NCBI RefSeq assembly: GCF_005860805.1
Contig: NZ_VCEJ01000005.1
Span: forward strand, 62,001 to 126,000
Length of the DNA stretch: 64,000 nucleotides
Reading direction: 5' to 3'
Source: Dyadobacter luticola
GTDB taxonomy: Bacteria > Bacteroidota > Bacteroidia > Cytophagales > Spirosomataceae
Shown one piece after another: positions 36,665-46,068 of the stretch. The translations under genes were made by a program, and so were the position numbers. Below the pieces are notes generated by a model that was not told the origin of the DNA, did no database searches, and saw only the letters and a program-made list of their open reading frames with translations. How positions within the stretch are numbered: position 1 is the first letter of the stretch; each line of letters begins with the position of its first letter.

Positions 36665-39205
36665 ATGTCAGTTAATAAGCCAAGAGGAAACACTCAGCGT
36701 CAAAAGGCAGAGGACGCGCCACGTTCCCGTTTTAGTTTATCTTTCGATTGGGAACAGATATTTTCCAGTCCGAAAAATACCCTCGCCTGGGGTATTTTCT
36801 TCATTTTGCTCGGGATCATTCTCGAAATTTCATTCATATCCTACGTCGTCACCGGCATCTCTGATCAGAGTGTTATAGATGGTCTCGGGCAGCTTTCGGT
36901 CCGTGACGCGGGGAATCAAACACGCAACTTTTTCGGTGTGCTCGGCGCCGTCGTTTCCCACTTTTTTGTCTATCGCTGGTTTGGCGTGGGTTCATTATTG
37001 CTCCCGCTGGTGCCGATTGTAGCGGGTTGGAAACTGGCGTTCGGAAGAGAATTTCTGCCTTTATCACGCACCACCAAAGAAGTGATTTTCTTCACGCTCT
37101 GGGTAAGCGTGCTCATGGGATACATTATTTTAATGAGCAATACCGAGAATGATCTGAGCTTCGTGTCGGGTGGTTTTGGATATCTCGTGAATGTGATTTT
37201 GTTCGACTGGCTGAAATGGGGAAGTGTCATCCCAATCATTTTTGCCCTTTTTGTGTTTGCCGTCTTTTTCTACGATGCGCGCTCGGCTTATGAGGCCTGG
37301 CAGCTGAAAAATGCGAAACCTGAGGAGCCGCTGGAAGTCAAAGAAGATATTCTGGCGCAATCGCTCAATGGTACTGCTATCGCAAAACCGGCTGCAAAAG
37401 CGAGCACTTTCTCGGTAGTAGATGATACGTATGATGATTATGGCGCAGGTGAAGAAGAAGCAGATATTTTGGAAGAACTGGAAGAAGCGGTTGCTGCGGA
37501 AGAACCTGTATTGGAAGTGAAAAACGGGCAGCCGACTGCAATACCTGTCGCCCCACCGATCCCGACGCCCGTCGTCACTCCCGACGCCAGGCTGGAATTG
37601 GAGGTGGAAGATACGACCCAGGTTGCGCCGGAGCCGGAAGAAGATTTGGAGGAAGAGGACATTAATATATCTATTTTACGGGAATTCGGGCAATATGATC
37701 CGATGCTCGACCTGCCGACCTACAAATTCCCGAACATTGATTTGCTGAATGAAGTGCATGAAAACCAGCATGAAAAGGTAAGTCAGGAGGAATTGGAAAG
37801 TAACAAAACCAAAATTGTAGATACGCTGGGGAGTTACGGGATCAACATTTCCAAGATCAAGGCGACCATCGGGCCGACGGTAACATTGTATGAGATCATC
37901 CCGGAAGCCGGTGTCCGTATTTCGAAGATCAAAAACCTGGAAGGTGACATTGCGCTGAGTTTGGCGGCACTGGGAATCCGGATCATTGCGCCGATGCCGG
38001 GACGTGGTACCATCGGTATTGAAGTGCCGAATAAGAACCGGGAGACTGTTTTTGCCAGATCCGTACTTGCTAATGAGCGCTTTCAAAAGTCTAATTTTGA
38101 TCTGCCGATTGTTTTGGGAAAAACCATTTCCAACGACATTCACATTGTGGATCTCGCTAAAATGCCGCACTTACTCATGGCCGGTGCGACAGGTCAGGGA
38201 AAGTCGGTGGGGTTGAATGTGATCCTGGCATCATTGATCTATAAAAAACACCCGGCCGAGCTGAAATTTGTCCTCGTCGATCCAAAAAAAGTGGAGTTAA
38301 CCCTCTTCAACAAGCTGGAAAGGCACTTTTTAGCGAAGCTGCCGAATGCAGAAGAGGCGATTATTACCGATACGAAAAAGGTGATTTTTACATTGAACTC
38401 ACTTTGTATCGAGATGGATTCACGCTACGATTTGCTCAAAGAAGGCGCCGTGCGGAACCTTAAAGAATACAATGCCAAATTTGCCCAGCGACGCCTGAAC
38501 CCTGAAAAAGGCCATCGGTTCCTGCCATATATCGTGCTCGTGATCGATGAGTTGGCAGATTTAATGATGACCGCCGGCAAAGAAGTGGAAACACCGATTG
38601 CACGTCTGGCACAGCTGGCCCGTGCCGTGGGGATTCACCTCGTGGTTGCAACGCAAAGACCTTCGGTAAAAGTGATTACCGGTTTGATCAAAGCCAACTT
38701 CCCGGCCCGGCTATCATTTCGGGTAACTTCCAGCATTGACTCCCGTACCATTCTAGACATGGGCGGTGCCGAGCAGCTGGTAGGGCAGGGCGATATGCTG
38801 CTGGCCATCAACTCCGAAGTGATCCGTCTGCAATGTCCGTTTATCGATACCCGTGAAGTGGAGGATGTATGTGAATATATTGGTTCGCAGCGAGGTTACG
38901 ACGAAGCTTATGCATTGCCGGAATATGAAGGCGAGGATGCTTCCGAAGGAAAAGCAGACCTCAATCCGGATGATTTCGACGGCCTGCTGCCGGATGCAGC
39001 ACGGTTGATCGTAACCCACCAGCAGGGCAGTACTTCCCTTATCCAGCGGAAAATGAAGCTGGGCTACAACCGTGCAGGCCGCATTATGGACCAGCTCGAA
39101 ACCCTCGGCGTAGTCGGTCCGTTCACCGGCAGCAAAGCCCGTGATGTGATGTTCCACGACCTCAATATGTTGGAAGAACATTTGCGGGTGATGGGGATCC
39201 ATTAA
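36665..39205 (+). CDS. ftsK: FtsK/SpoIIIE DNA translocase
   Basis: A septal DNA pump that clears and aligns chromosome ends during division. Four membrane helices lie in residues ~40-200 (LAWGIFFILLGIILEISFI, FFTLWVSVLMGYIILM and others), then an acidic proline-rich linker (residues ~220-340), then the motor: Walker A GATGQGKSVGLN, Walker B YIVLVIDELADLMM, and the FtsK signature VATQRPSVKVITGLIKANFPAR. The C-terminal gamma winged helix (LIVTHQQGSTSLIQRKMKLGYNRAG) should recognise KOPS-like sites and activate XerCD. At 846 residues it has a short linker compared with E. coli FtsK (1329). Confidence 0.96.
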   Translation: MSVNKPRGNTQRQKAEDAPRSRFSLSFDWEQIFSSPKNTLAWGIFFILLGIILEISFISYVVTGISDQSVIDGLGQLSVRDAGNQTRNFFGVLGAVVSHFFVYRWFGVGSLLLPLVPIVAGWKLAFGREFLPLSRTTKEVIFFTLWVSVLMGYIILMSNTENDLSFVSGGFGYLVNVILFDWLKWGSVIPIIFALFVFAVFFYDARSAYEAWQLKNAKPEEPLEVKEDILAQSLNGTAIAKPAAKASTFSVVDDTYDDYGAGEEEADILEELEEAVAAEEPVLEVKNGQPTAIPVAPPIPTPVVTPDARLELEVEDTTQVAPEPEEDLEEEDINISILREFGQYDPMLDLPTYKFPNIDLLNEVHENQHEKVSQEELESNKTKIVDTLGSYGINISKIKATIGPTVTLYEIIPEAGVRISKIKNLEGDIALSLAALGIRIIAPMPGRGTIGIEVPNKNRETVFARSVLANERFQKSNFDLPIVLGKTISNDIHIVDLAKMPHLLMAGATGQGKSVGLNVILASLIYKKHPAELKFVLVDPKKVELTLFNKLERHFLAKLPNAEEAIITDTKKVIFTLNSLCIEMDSRYDLLKEGAVRNLKEYNAKFAQRRLNPEKGHRFLPYIVLVIDELADLMMTAGKEVETPIARLAQLARAVGIHLVVATQRPSVKVITGLIKANFPARLSFRVTSSIDSRTILDMGGAEQLVGQGDMLLAINSEVIRLQCPFIDTREVEDVCEYIGSQRGYDEAYALPEYEGEDASEGKADLNPDDFDGLLPDAARLIVTHQQGSTSLIQRKMKLGYNRAGRIMDQLETLGVVGPFTGSKARDVMFHDLNMLEEHLRVMGIH

Positions 39206-39292
39206 ACCTTCTCGTGGATCGCTGGTCTAAATTTTATACATATATCATTCAACATCTTCTTTATTTAACTTACTAGAAACCAAATCTTTAAT

Positions 39293-39943
39293 ATGCGAAA
39301 TTCAAAAATCAAGGTTTTCACGATTGCATTTACGCTGATTTTCCTGCTGGGCTCACTCTCAACATTTGCGCAAGGAGATAAAAAATCATCGGCGATCCTG
39401 GAAGCGATGAGCAAGAAATACCAGCAGATCAAGTCGTTTAAGGCAGTTTTTACCTACACACCGAAAGGAGAAAAACCATTGAAAGGTGAGGCGACGGTAA
39501 AAGGCATGAAGTTCAGGCTGAAAATGGCTGGTCAAGAGATTTTTAATGATGGCAAGCTGATGGCGACCTACATTAAGGAAACCAACGAGGTGAATTTGCA
39601 GGATGCCGACCCGACTGCGGGCGGAGATCTTGATCCGACAAAAATTTACTCGGCTTATAAAAAGGGTTTTAAATACGTTTACCTGAAAGAAAAGAAAGAA
39701 GGTACCAAGGCCCTGGACGTAGTGGAGCTGACTTCTACGAACAAAAGCAGCCAGGTAGATAAAGTGGAAATTGAGGTTAACAAAGCAGATAAGTCGATCA
39801 ATGCCTGGAAGATTTTCCAGAAAAATGGCCAGGAAGTAGTTTACAAAGTGGAACAGTTCCAGCCTGATGTAAATGTGGCCGACAGCTTTTTTGCATTTAA
39901 TACCAAGCAATATCCAGGCGTAGAAGTGGTCGATCTTCGGTAA
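39293..39943 (+). CDS. lolA: LolA-type outer-membrane lipoprotein carrier protein
   Basis: A periplasmic carrier that shuttles lipoproteins toward the outer membrane. The 216-residue protein has a signal peptide (KIKVFTIAFTLIFLLGSLSTFAQ), then SAILEAMSKKYQQIKSFKAVFTY, the characteristic LolA opening, and beta strands FRLKMAGQEIFNDGKLMATYI and KEVNLQDADP. The conserved WxIF-like segment is INAWKIFQKNGQEV. It follows ftsK by about 87 bases, an arrangement I recall as common in Bacteroidota. A strong bidirectional terminator follows. Confidence 0.88.
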   Translation: MRNSKIKVFTIAFTLIFLLGSLSTFAQGDKKSSAILEAMSKKYQQIKSFKAVFTYTPKGEKPLKGEATVKGMKFRLKMAGQEIFNDGKLMATYIKETNEVNLQDADPTAGGDLDPTKIYSAYKKGFKYVYLKEKKEGTKALDVVELTSTNKSSQVDKVEIEVNKADKSINAWKIFQKNGQEVVYKVEQFQPDVNVADSFFAFNTKQYPGVEVVDLR

Positions 39944-39970
39944 TCTGAAACACTTAGCTGGAAAAGAGAA

Positions 39971-39999
39971 AAGGGGGAATTCGCTACGAATTCCCCCTT
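39971..39999. terminator. Bidirectional terminator between lolA and the DUF2383 gene
   Basis: AAGGGGGAATTCG and CGAATTCCCCCTT form a 13-base perfect stem around a three-base loop, with A/T runs outside on both sides. It lies between two converging genes. Confidence 0.85.
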
Positions 40000-40028
40000 C
40001 TTTGATAGTATGCCTAGTGTACTTCTGA

Positions 40029-40496
40029 TCAGTTTACTGCTTCGTGCAAGTCGCGGTATTTTTTGATCAGGTTATGCGATTCGAGCAATTCTGCTTTCTG
40101 GTTCGCAATGATCTGACGAATGTTTACAGGCAGATCTGCATCTGTTGCCAGCGCATCGTCATAGGCTTCCTGAGCAGCATCTTCGCCATATTCGCAGCTT
40201 TCAAGAACAGAAGTTCTGTCGTGACCAGTGAATGTTGCTTTAATGTCCATCCAAACACGGTAGATTTTACCAGAGTTGGTAGTACCAGTTGCTACGTCGC
40301 CGCCCAGATTTCTAACTTCTGCGCTCAGTTCGTTAATATTTTCACGGCTTTCGTTTGCCATTTTTTGGAAAATACCTCTCAGGTCTACATCAATATCTTC
40401 TACTTCGCTAATTGCTTTTTCATAACCGTCAATACGGTCGTTATTGATCCTGATCAGGTCGTTTAATACTTCGGTGAGATTTTCGTTGGTTTCCAT
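40029..40496 (-). CDS. PA2169/DUF2383-type ferritin-like four-helix protein
   Basis: A 155-residue soluble helical protein of the PA2169 family. The pattern is four long amphipathic helices: LTEVLNDLIRINNDRIDGYEKA, LRGIFQKMANESRENINELSAEV, SVLESCEYGEDAAQEAYDDAL and VNIRQIIANQKAELLESHNL. Acidic and histidine residues are spaced as in ferritin-like folds. Members are often stress-induced; their biochemical role is not established. Transcription is probably monocistronic, ending at the shared terminator. Confidence 0.85.
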   Translation of the reverse strand: METNENLTEVLNDLIRINNDRIDGYEKAISEVEDIDVDLRGIFQKMANESRENINELSAEVRNLGGDVATGTTNSGKIYRVWMDIKATFTGHDRTSVLESCEYGEDAAQEAYDDALATDADLPVNIRQIIANQKAELLESHNLIKKYRDLHEAVN

Positions 40497-40656
40497 GATG
40501 TTGAAAGTTATAGTTTGTGATAAATTTTCATTGTTTGCTAGGGATGGTTAAAATCCTGTGCCATTTAGCTGACAGGCAGAATTTTAAGGGTTTTGAGTAA
40601 CGATCGCAATACGTATATGTTGCCGATTTTACCCGCAGTTACTTACCTCCCCGATG

Positions 40657-41754
40657 CTACACCTGGTGGCCCAGCAGATACTTTACACGCTGCTCGCTCG
40701 CTGAAAAAAGCTTTGTTTCTTCCGCTTCCCGGTTCACAAATCGCTGGATTTTACCGTTTTCATAAGCCCTGAAAACTGCCGGGTGCACATAATATTTTTT
40801 GCAAACTGCCCGCGTATTTCCCAAATGCGCCGCCACCACATCCAGACAGGTATTCACTGTGCGCGTGTACTGCCGCTGCGAGGTATAAGGTTCCTGCATG
40901 CTCAGGTATTCGAATGCAGTAACCGTACCCATCCACGTGCGGAAGTCCTTTGCGGAAAAATGAGACCCGGTATGTTCGCGGATGTAATCATTGACCTGTC
41001 GTGCATTCAATGAGCAGCGGCCGTTTTCCGTCACGTATTGAAATAATCGCTTGCCGGGCATCTGCTTGTAAATCTGTACGAGCCGCGCCAGCTGCGTGTC
41101 CCGCAGGGTAATATCCTGTTTAACGCCTTTTTTTCCTGTAAACATAAACCGGATCCTGCTTCCGGTTACCGTAGCGCAGCGGGCGTCGAGCGTGGTAATG
41201 CCCGAGGATCCGTGCTTCAACTTGTACCGCTGGTTTCCTACGCGGATGCAGGTTTTGTCCATGAGCTTAATGACCAAAGCGATGGATTTTTGTAAATCCA
41301 GATCACGTTTTCTCAGATCATGCTCCACCTGCTCCCGGAGAAGCGGCAATGCTTCCGAGAATGTCAGCAGCTTGTAGTATTTGGTTTGATTCCGGATCAG
41401 GTTCCAGTGCGGGTGATAGCGATATTGCTTCCGGCCCGCATCGTCGATGCCCGTGGCCTGCAAGTGTGACTCAGTATCCGCGCTGATCCATACATCCTTC
41501 CAGGCCGGCGGCAGCACCAGCGACTTGATCCGCTTAATGATCTGCTGGTCTTTGACCCGGTTATTCTGATGATCGACATAAAAAAAGCGGGGTGATTTGC
41601 CCTTCCTGGTAAATCCTGGCGCTCCGCTGGACTGAACATAATTGAGTCCGGCAGCTGCTGCGGTGAGGGCGGGGTCTTTTCTTAATTTCTTGAATTGTCT
41701 TGCGGTGATAACAGGTTCTCCTGTTAAGGTACCAACGGCTACGGCTACCGACAT
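40657..41754 (-). CDS. DNA topoisomerase IB (poxvirus/eukaryote type)
   Basis: Relaxes supercoils of both signs through a 3'-phosphotyrosyl intermediate, without ATP. The ATG at 41752-41754 (MSVAVAVGTLTG) is preferred over the track-open start at 41817, giving 365 residues. Marks of the family are GKSPRFFYVDHQNNRV, KDVWISADTESHLQATGIDDAGRKQYRYHP (split here by function: N-terminal clamp end), KLMDKTCIRVGNQRYK, TTLDARCATVTGSRIRFMF with catalytic Arg/Lys, the Arg-containing HFSAKDFRTWMGT, and the tyrosine in CKKYYVHPAVF. All catalytic elements seem present. Confidence 0.92.
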   Translation of the reverse strand: MSVAVAVGTLTGEPVITARQFKKLRKDPALTAAAAGLNYVQSSGAPGFTRKGKSPRFFYVDHQNNRVKDQQIIKRIKSLVLPPAWKDVWISADTESHLQATGIDDAGRKQYRYHPHWNLIRNQTKYYKLLTFSEALPLLREQVEHDLRKRDLDLQKSIALVIKLMDKTCIRVGNQRYKLKHGSSGITTLDARCATVTGSRIRFMFTGKKGVKQDITLRDTQLARLVQIYKQMPGKRLFQYVTENGRCSLNARQVNDYIREHTGSHFSAKDFRTWMGTVTAFEYLSMQEPYTSQRQYTRTVNTCLDVVAAHLGNTRAVCKKYYVHPAVFRAYENGKIQRFVNREAEETKLFSASEQRVKYLLGHQV

Positions 41755-41815
41755 TTTGGCTATTTTAAACTTTGTCCCACAGTTATAATAAAGTGATACC
41801 AGTTTGAAAGCCCAC

Positions 41816-41857
41816 AAAAAATCCTCAGCAGATTTCGTTTTGAAATTTTGCTGAGGA
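41816..41857 (-). terminator. Terminator of the phytochrome operon
   Basis: TCCTCAGCA (41822-41830) and TGCTGAGGA (41849-41857) pair, with further A/T pairing inside. On the minus strand a run of six T follows. It lies 32 bases past the phytochrome kinase stop. Confidence 0.85.
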
Positions 41858-41888
41858 AGTATCTACTCAGTTGGGATCAGCCAACGTG

Positions 41889-44186
41889 CTATATCACCGG
41901 GAAATAAATTTGAAAAACAGAACCTTCTCCCGGCTCGGAATCGGCGAAGATAAAGCCCTGGTGGTTTTCCATGATCTTCTTGCAAATAGCAAGACCAATG
42001 CCGGTGCCAGGATATTTGTGCGCCGGGTGAAGCCGCTGGAAAACATCAAAAATCCTGTTTTTATATTCCTCTTCAAACCCGATACCATTATCCTGGAAAG
42101 CGATCCGGTAATATTCCGTATTACGCAGCGCTTTTTCATGGTCGATCTGCTCGCCGGCGAGCATGTCCACTTTTACCTGAATTGAAGGTTCCACACCGGG
42201 TTTGGTGAACTTGATGGCATTGTTGAGCAGGTTGATGAAAAGCTGGCGTATCTGGAAGCTAATTACGTCCAGCTCGGGCAGCTTATCGGAAACGATTACG
42301 GCATTTTTTTCCGCGATCACATCCTGCAATTCTTCCAGCGCTTCTGCCAGGATTTCATTAAGGTCTGTTTTTTCAAAAACCTTGTCCATGTTTCCGGCTT
42401 TTGAATAAGCGAGGATATCTTCGATCAGCAGCTGCATTTTCTCCGCGGCAAAGCGCATACGCTCCACTGAATCCTTCACCTGCACCGAAAGATCGGGATC
42501 TTCGCGGTCGAGTACCTTGGAGGCAAAAATCTGAATTTTCCGCAGCGGTTCTTTCAAATCGTGTGTGCTGATCCAGTTGATGTTGGCCAGCTCCTTGTTG
42601 GCCGTGCGCAGTTCCTCATTCAGGATGCGGTTTTTATCTTCCTGCTTTTGGATCAGCTGAAAGTTCATGTGCTTCTGCAAAGCGTACGAAAAGCTCGTAG
42701 CTGCATTGATCTCGGATTTCCGCCAGGGGATGCTTTTGTTTTTTACCACTTCCATCCATAGCTCGAAAGATTTTCGGGGCGAAAGGCGGAAGCCGTCCTC
42801 ATTTTGCAGCACGGCCTTGTCCGGATTTCCTGCCCAGCTGATGGTATCGACCTGCTCCCTGCGGAGCCACATGATGCCGTCGGTATTGGATAATGAATGA
42901 TAAATAACTCCCGACGCATATTTCGCGACGGATTCTGCCTTCGGATATACATTCAGCAGAGACCGGGTATGAAAACTTTTGGCAGGATAACGTTCGCCAA
43001 GGAAATGCAGCAGTTCCAGAATGTCCTCATCCTCGGGCACCAATCCGTTTTTATATAAAATCCCATCATGCAGGACTACCGCACCGGTAGCATTGGCCAG
43101 GTCCAGGAGGGATTTTGATTGAAAGCTTTGCTCAACAAAATTTTCACGCTCGTGAAGCGAAGTCAGCGAGGCCACCAGCGCTTTGTCGAGTTGCTGGCTC
43201 ACGTCAAACTCTTCCGCTACCTCTCTTACAGAAATCTGCGAGGTAAGAAAATTACCTTGCAGCAATGCCGAAAGCCGCGAGTAATAGGGCAGCACCAGCG
43301 GTGAATAATGGTGGCAGGCGATGAGCCCCCACAGCTTCTGGTTATGCAATAGCGAAATCGTCAGGGTAGCGCCCACGCCCATGTTTCGGAGGTACTCGAT
43401 GTGGATCGGCGAGACGCTTCTTAAAATGGACATGCCCAGATCCAGCGATTGATTGCTTTTTTCGGCCCCGTCTCCGGTTGTGGAATCGTCGAGCGTGAGC
43501 AGTGGCACCGGGACATAATTAATGTCGGCGATCATGCGCAGCGGATTCTTGATATAGAGCTCGCGCGCCTGAACAGGAATATCGGTATGCGGGTATTTTT
43601 GTCCGGCAAAGGAAACAAGGTCTTCGCGCCGGCTTTCCGCAATCACCTCGCCATTATAATCTTCGTCGAATTTATAGATCATCACCCGGTCGTATCCGGT
43701 GATGGAGCGGGTTTCGGTCGCCATTTCCTGGCAGAGCTCCGTCAGGTAGGCCGATTTTTCCATGATCGACACAAATTTCCTGGTCTGATTGTACAGGTTC
43801 GGAAGGTTAATCGTACCGTCGGGGAAAGGTTCGAGTTCAAGGATCAGGTTATCGCCGCTTGTGTGAACCGTCGTATTGTATGAAATATCGTGTAGGGTAA
43901 ACACAAACGGATGTGCCGAGTCGATGGTGCCGCTGTTCGCGTAGAGGTCAAACGCGCGGGAATCTTCCTCGGAAAATATCTCACCCAGCGATTTGCCCAG
44001 CACTTTTTCAGGCGTAAGGCCAATGTATGTTGTTGTATTCTGGCTGCAATATTCGACGCGGGAAGTACCTGCTTTTACCGCAAGTAAAAAACCGTGAGGC
44101 TGAATGCTCCCCGGAATGTGTATTGGCTCACTTTCGCAATTTGTCAGGTTTACGATATCCCTGTTAACGATGTCTTTAATATTCAT
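41889..44186 (-). CDS. bphP: Bacteriophytochrome histidine kinase
   Basis: A red/far-red light sensor kinase of 765 residues. PAS (1-120), GAF (~140-300), PHY (~320-500), HisKA (~530-600) and HATPase (~635-765) domains can be followed. The biliverdin-attachment cysteine is Cys17 in NCESEPIHIPGSIQPHG, the same motif as Cys24 of Deinococcus BphP. The GAF motif reads YPHTDIPVQAR with Asp202 intact. The phosphorylation site is His542 in STHDLKEPLRKI, and the ATPase has NLLNNAIKF and the glycine box GTGIGLAICKKI. It is the last gene of an operon with a response regulator and heme oxygenase, which supplies the chromophore. No output domain is fused. Confidence 0.96.
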   Translation of the reverse strand: MNIKDIVNRDIVNLTNCESEPIHIPGSIQPHGFLLAVKAGTSRVEYCSQNTTTYIGLTPEKVLGKSLGEIFSEEDSRAFDLYANSGTIDSAHPFVFTLHDISYNTTVHTSGDNLILELEPFPDGTINLPNLYNQTRKFVSIMEKSAYLTELCQEMATETRSITGYDRVMIYKFDEDYNGEVIAESRREDLVSFAGQKYPHTDIPVQARELYIKNPLRMIADINYVPVPLLTLDDSTTGDGAEKSNQSLDLGMSILRSVSPIHIEYLRNMGVGATLTISLLHNQKLWGLIACHHYSPLVLPYYSRLSALLQGNFLTSQISVREVAEEFDVSQQLDKALVASLTSLHERENFVEQSFQSKSLLDLANATGAVVLHDGILYKNGLVPEDEDILELLHFLGERYPAKSFHTRSLLNVYPKAESVAKYASGVIYHSLSNTDGIMWLRREQVDTISWAGNPDKAVLQNEDGFRLSPRKSFELWMEVVKNKSIPWRKSEINAATSFSYALQKHMNFQLIQKQEDKNRILNEELRTANKELANINWISTHDLKEPLRKIQIFASKVLDREDPDLSVQVKDSVERMRFAAEKMQLLIEDILAYSKAGNMDKVFEKTDLNEILAEALEELQDVIAEKNAVIVSDKLPELDVISFQIRQLFINLLNNAIKFTKPGVEPSIQVKVDMLAGEQIDHEKALRNTEYYRIAFQDNGIGFEEEYKNRIFDVFQRLHPAHKYPGTGIGLAICKKIMENHQGFIFADSEPGEGSVFQIYFPVI

Positions 44187-44192
44187 TATCCT

Positions 44193-44801
44193 TCAATTGC
44201 TGCCGCTGAGCCAATGATCTATGTGAGTGAATGTTCTTTTTGCGCTTTCTATAATTTTCTTGGCCGCGCCGTCGCTTTCAGCCTGTTGGCCAAGCGCAGC
44301 CATAAATGACTTCCACCGTGGCCCGGTTTCTGCGCCGTAACCCCAGAAATACGAAGCGCCGCTTTCCGAATCCAGTCCGAGCGTTTCGTGAATGTGCTTG
44401 TATAAAATCCTTCCTCCCAGGGTAGAACCTTCCAGCACATACATAATGCCCATCGCTTCGGAGGTATCTTCAAAATGAAATTGAAAAACAGGTATTGCAT
44501 CAATTTCAACGTCGCTCATGCCGGTAGAAGAAAGATCCTCAATGATCTGGCCTGATTTATAACGTCCGCTGAGATCAGGCAAATGCTGGCTGACGGCCGG
44601 AAAAACCTGGTCCTCGCAGGCAATCGTAACCCCGTAAAGTTTTGAAAGATAAGCCTGATAATCTGCTAATGTGACGCCCGGGTCCAGTATGGCTTTGGAA
44701 AGCGGATTTTCTTCCAGTTTCTGATGACTTTCTGAGGTTTCCTGCCTTAAACTTTTAACGAAATAGTCCTGATCCTTGCTGAATAGAGTTGGTTCACCCA
44801 T
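44193..44801 (-). CDS. bphO: Heme oxygenase (biliverdin-producing, BphO type)
   Basis: Cleaves heme to biliverdin, CO and iron, and so supplies the chromophore for the neighbouring phytochrome. The 202-residue helical protein has the proximal heme ligand His26 in TSESHQKLEENPL and the distal-helix segment MYVLEGSTLGGRILYKHI with the flexible glycines. It ends six bases before the phytochrome start and begins 29 bases after the response regulator, so the three genes are one operon. This type resembles Pseudomonas BphO more than the HmuO/PigA iron-acquisition enzymes, as judged by context. Confidence 0.93.
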   Translation of the reverse strand: MGEPTLFSKDQDYFVKSLRQETSESHQKLEENPLSKAILDPGVTLADYQAYLSKLYGVTIACEDQVFPAVSQHLPDLSGRYKSGQIIEDLSSTGMSDVEIDAIPVFQFHFEDTSEAMGIMYVLEGSTLGGRILYKHIHETLGLDSESGASYFWGYGAETGPRWKSFMAALGQQAESDGAAKKIIESAKRTFTHIDHWLSGSN

Positions 44802-44830
44802 GAGGTTAGAGAGGTCGGTATCGATTAAGC

Positions 44831-45274
44831 CTAGTTGGTTATCAAAAATTGTTCCACAATGAAATCCGCGCTTCTCTTATGACCCTCTGACAGGCATTTT
44901 TTCAGAATTTCCACCAATCCGTCAAAGCTCGTTGGTTTTTGAATGTAGAGGTTTGCGCCACCTTTATAAGCCGATTCCCACAGGTACTGTGCAATAGAAG
45001 TGGACAGAATTATGATGGGTGTTTCTTCAAATCCCGGGGTCGACCGGATCTCCGTAAGGCATTCCAGGCCATTTTTGACCGGCATATTCATATCGAGAAA
45101 TATAACATCTGGCTTTACATCCCCGTCTTCAAGAATATTCATCAACTCCATACCATTGTCCGCAATCAGCAGTTCCATCGGGCTTGGCAGCTGTTGCAAC
45201 GCCTCCTGAAATAAAAAGGTATCGTCGTCGTCGTCGTCCGCAAGAAGAATTCGAAAAGGTTTAACGTAACTCAT
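44831..45274 (-). CDS. Single-domain response regulator (Rcp1-like)
   Basis: A CheY-like receiver of 147 residues with no output domain, expected to accept phosphate from the phytochrome kinase. The acidic pocket is in ILLADDDDDDTF, the phospho-acceptor is Asp61 in VIFLDMNMPVKNG, the switch Ser/Thr is at 91-92 (LSTS) and the conserved lysine is Lys113 in YIQKPTS. Oddity: a run of six aspartates after the first strand is encoded by a repeated trinucleotide (GTC on the plus strand). The C-terminal extension (KRSADFIVEQFLITN) resembles the extra helix of Rcp1 proteins. First gene of the operon. Confidence 0.93.
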   Translation of the reverse strand: MSYVKPFRILLADDDDDDTFLFQEALQQLPSPMELLIADNGMELMNILEDGDVKPDVIFLDMNMPVKNGLECLTEIRSTPGFEETPIIILSTSIAQYLWESAYKGGANLYIQKPTSFDGLVEILKKCLSEGHKRSADFIVEQFLITN

Positions 45275-45345
45275 TATAGGTATTAAAACAGCGGGGTCAA
45301 GTATTCTTTGTGAAAGCTAATTTAAAAGTATAGCGAATGCTATTT

Positions 45346-45376
45346 CAAAATTAACACATCTTTTGCGAAGAATAAA
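45346..45376 (-). promoter_or_regulatory. Promoter candidate of the phytochrome operon
   Basis: On the minus strand TTTA (complement of 45373-45376) is followed after 19 bases by a perfect TAATTTTG (complement of 45346-45353), the Bacteroidota TAnnTTTG -7 box. It lies about 70 bases upstream of the response regulator start. Confidence 0.5.
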
Positions 45377-45461
45377 TACCCTAAGTGACCTCGTGTTTCG
45401 CAAACTGCTTTGGTCGATTGGCATGCTTTTTTGAGCTAGCAAGTTGTTAAGTCACAAAAAA

Positions 45462-46037
45462 ATGAAAATAATTATGAAAAAGATGACACTTAGCTGTATG
45501 GTATTGGCCACAATGATGGCTTTCTCAGCTTGTACCAGTAATAAATCAGAAGATTCGAAAGAAGTTGCGGAAGAGCAAAATGACCAAAAATTGGATGATA
45601 CCAAACTCGAAGACGATTCTGAATTTGCGGTGGAAGCTGCGGATGGCGGAATGATCGAGGTGAAGCTTGGTGAGCTGGCACAAACCAATGGAACCAGCGA
45701 TGCAGTGAAAAAATTTGGTGCGCAAATGGTGAAAGACCATAGTGCGGCAGGCGAGGAATTGAAAAAACTGGCGAGCCAGAAGAACATTACTTTGCCGACT
45801 GTATTGAGCGATGACAAACAAAAAACGTATGATGACCTGGCCGAGAAAAAAGGCAAGGATTTCGATAAAGCTTATGTGTCCCTGATGGTGGACGACCACA
45901 AAAAGGATATCAGGGAATTTGAAAAAGCCGCAAGCGATGCCAAAGATCCGGATGTAAAATCCTGGGCGTCTGGCAAGTTGCCAACATTGAAACATCACCT
46001 GGAAATGATCGAGGCGATCCATGATGCTGAAAAATAA
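45462..46037 (+). CDS. DUF4142 lipoprotein
   Basis: A lipoprotein of 191 residues with a ferritin-like helical DUF4142 domain. The ATG at 45462 (MKIIMKKMTLSCMVLATMMAFSAC) gives a signal peptide ending in lipobox FSAC; an upstream TTG at 45444 and a second ATG at 45474 are alternatives. An acidic, lysine-rich linker is followed by EFAVEAADGGMIEVKLGELAQ, FGAQMVKDHSAAGEELKKLA and YVSLMVDDHKKDIREFEKA, the repeated H-containing helices typical of the family. The function of DUF4142 proteins is unknown; stress-linked expression has been suggested. A terminator follows. Confidence 0.87.
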   Translation: MKIIMKKMTLSCMVLATMMAFSACTSNKSEDSKEVAEEQNDQKLDDTKLEDDSEFAVEAADGGMIEVKLGELAQTNGTSDAVKKFGAQMVKDHSAAGEELKKLASQKNITLPTVLSDDKQKTYDDLAEKKGKDFDKAYVSLMVDDHKKDIREFEKAASDAKDPDVKSWASGKLPTLKHHLEMIEAIHDAEK

Positions 46038-46068
46038 GCGATTGGATTAATGCTTAAAATGGTCCCGG

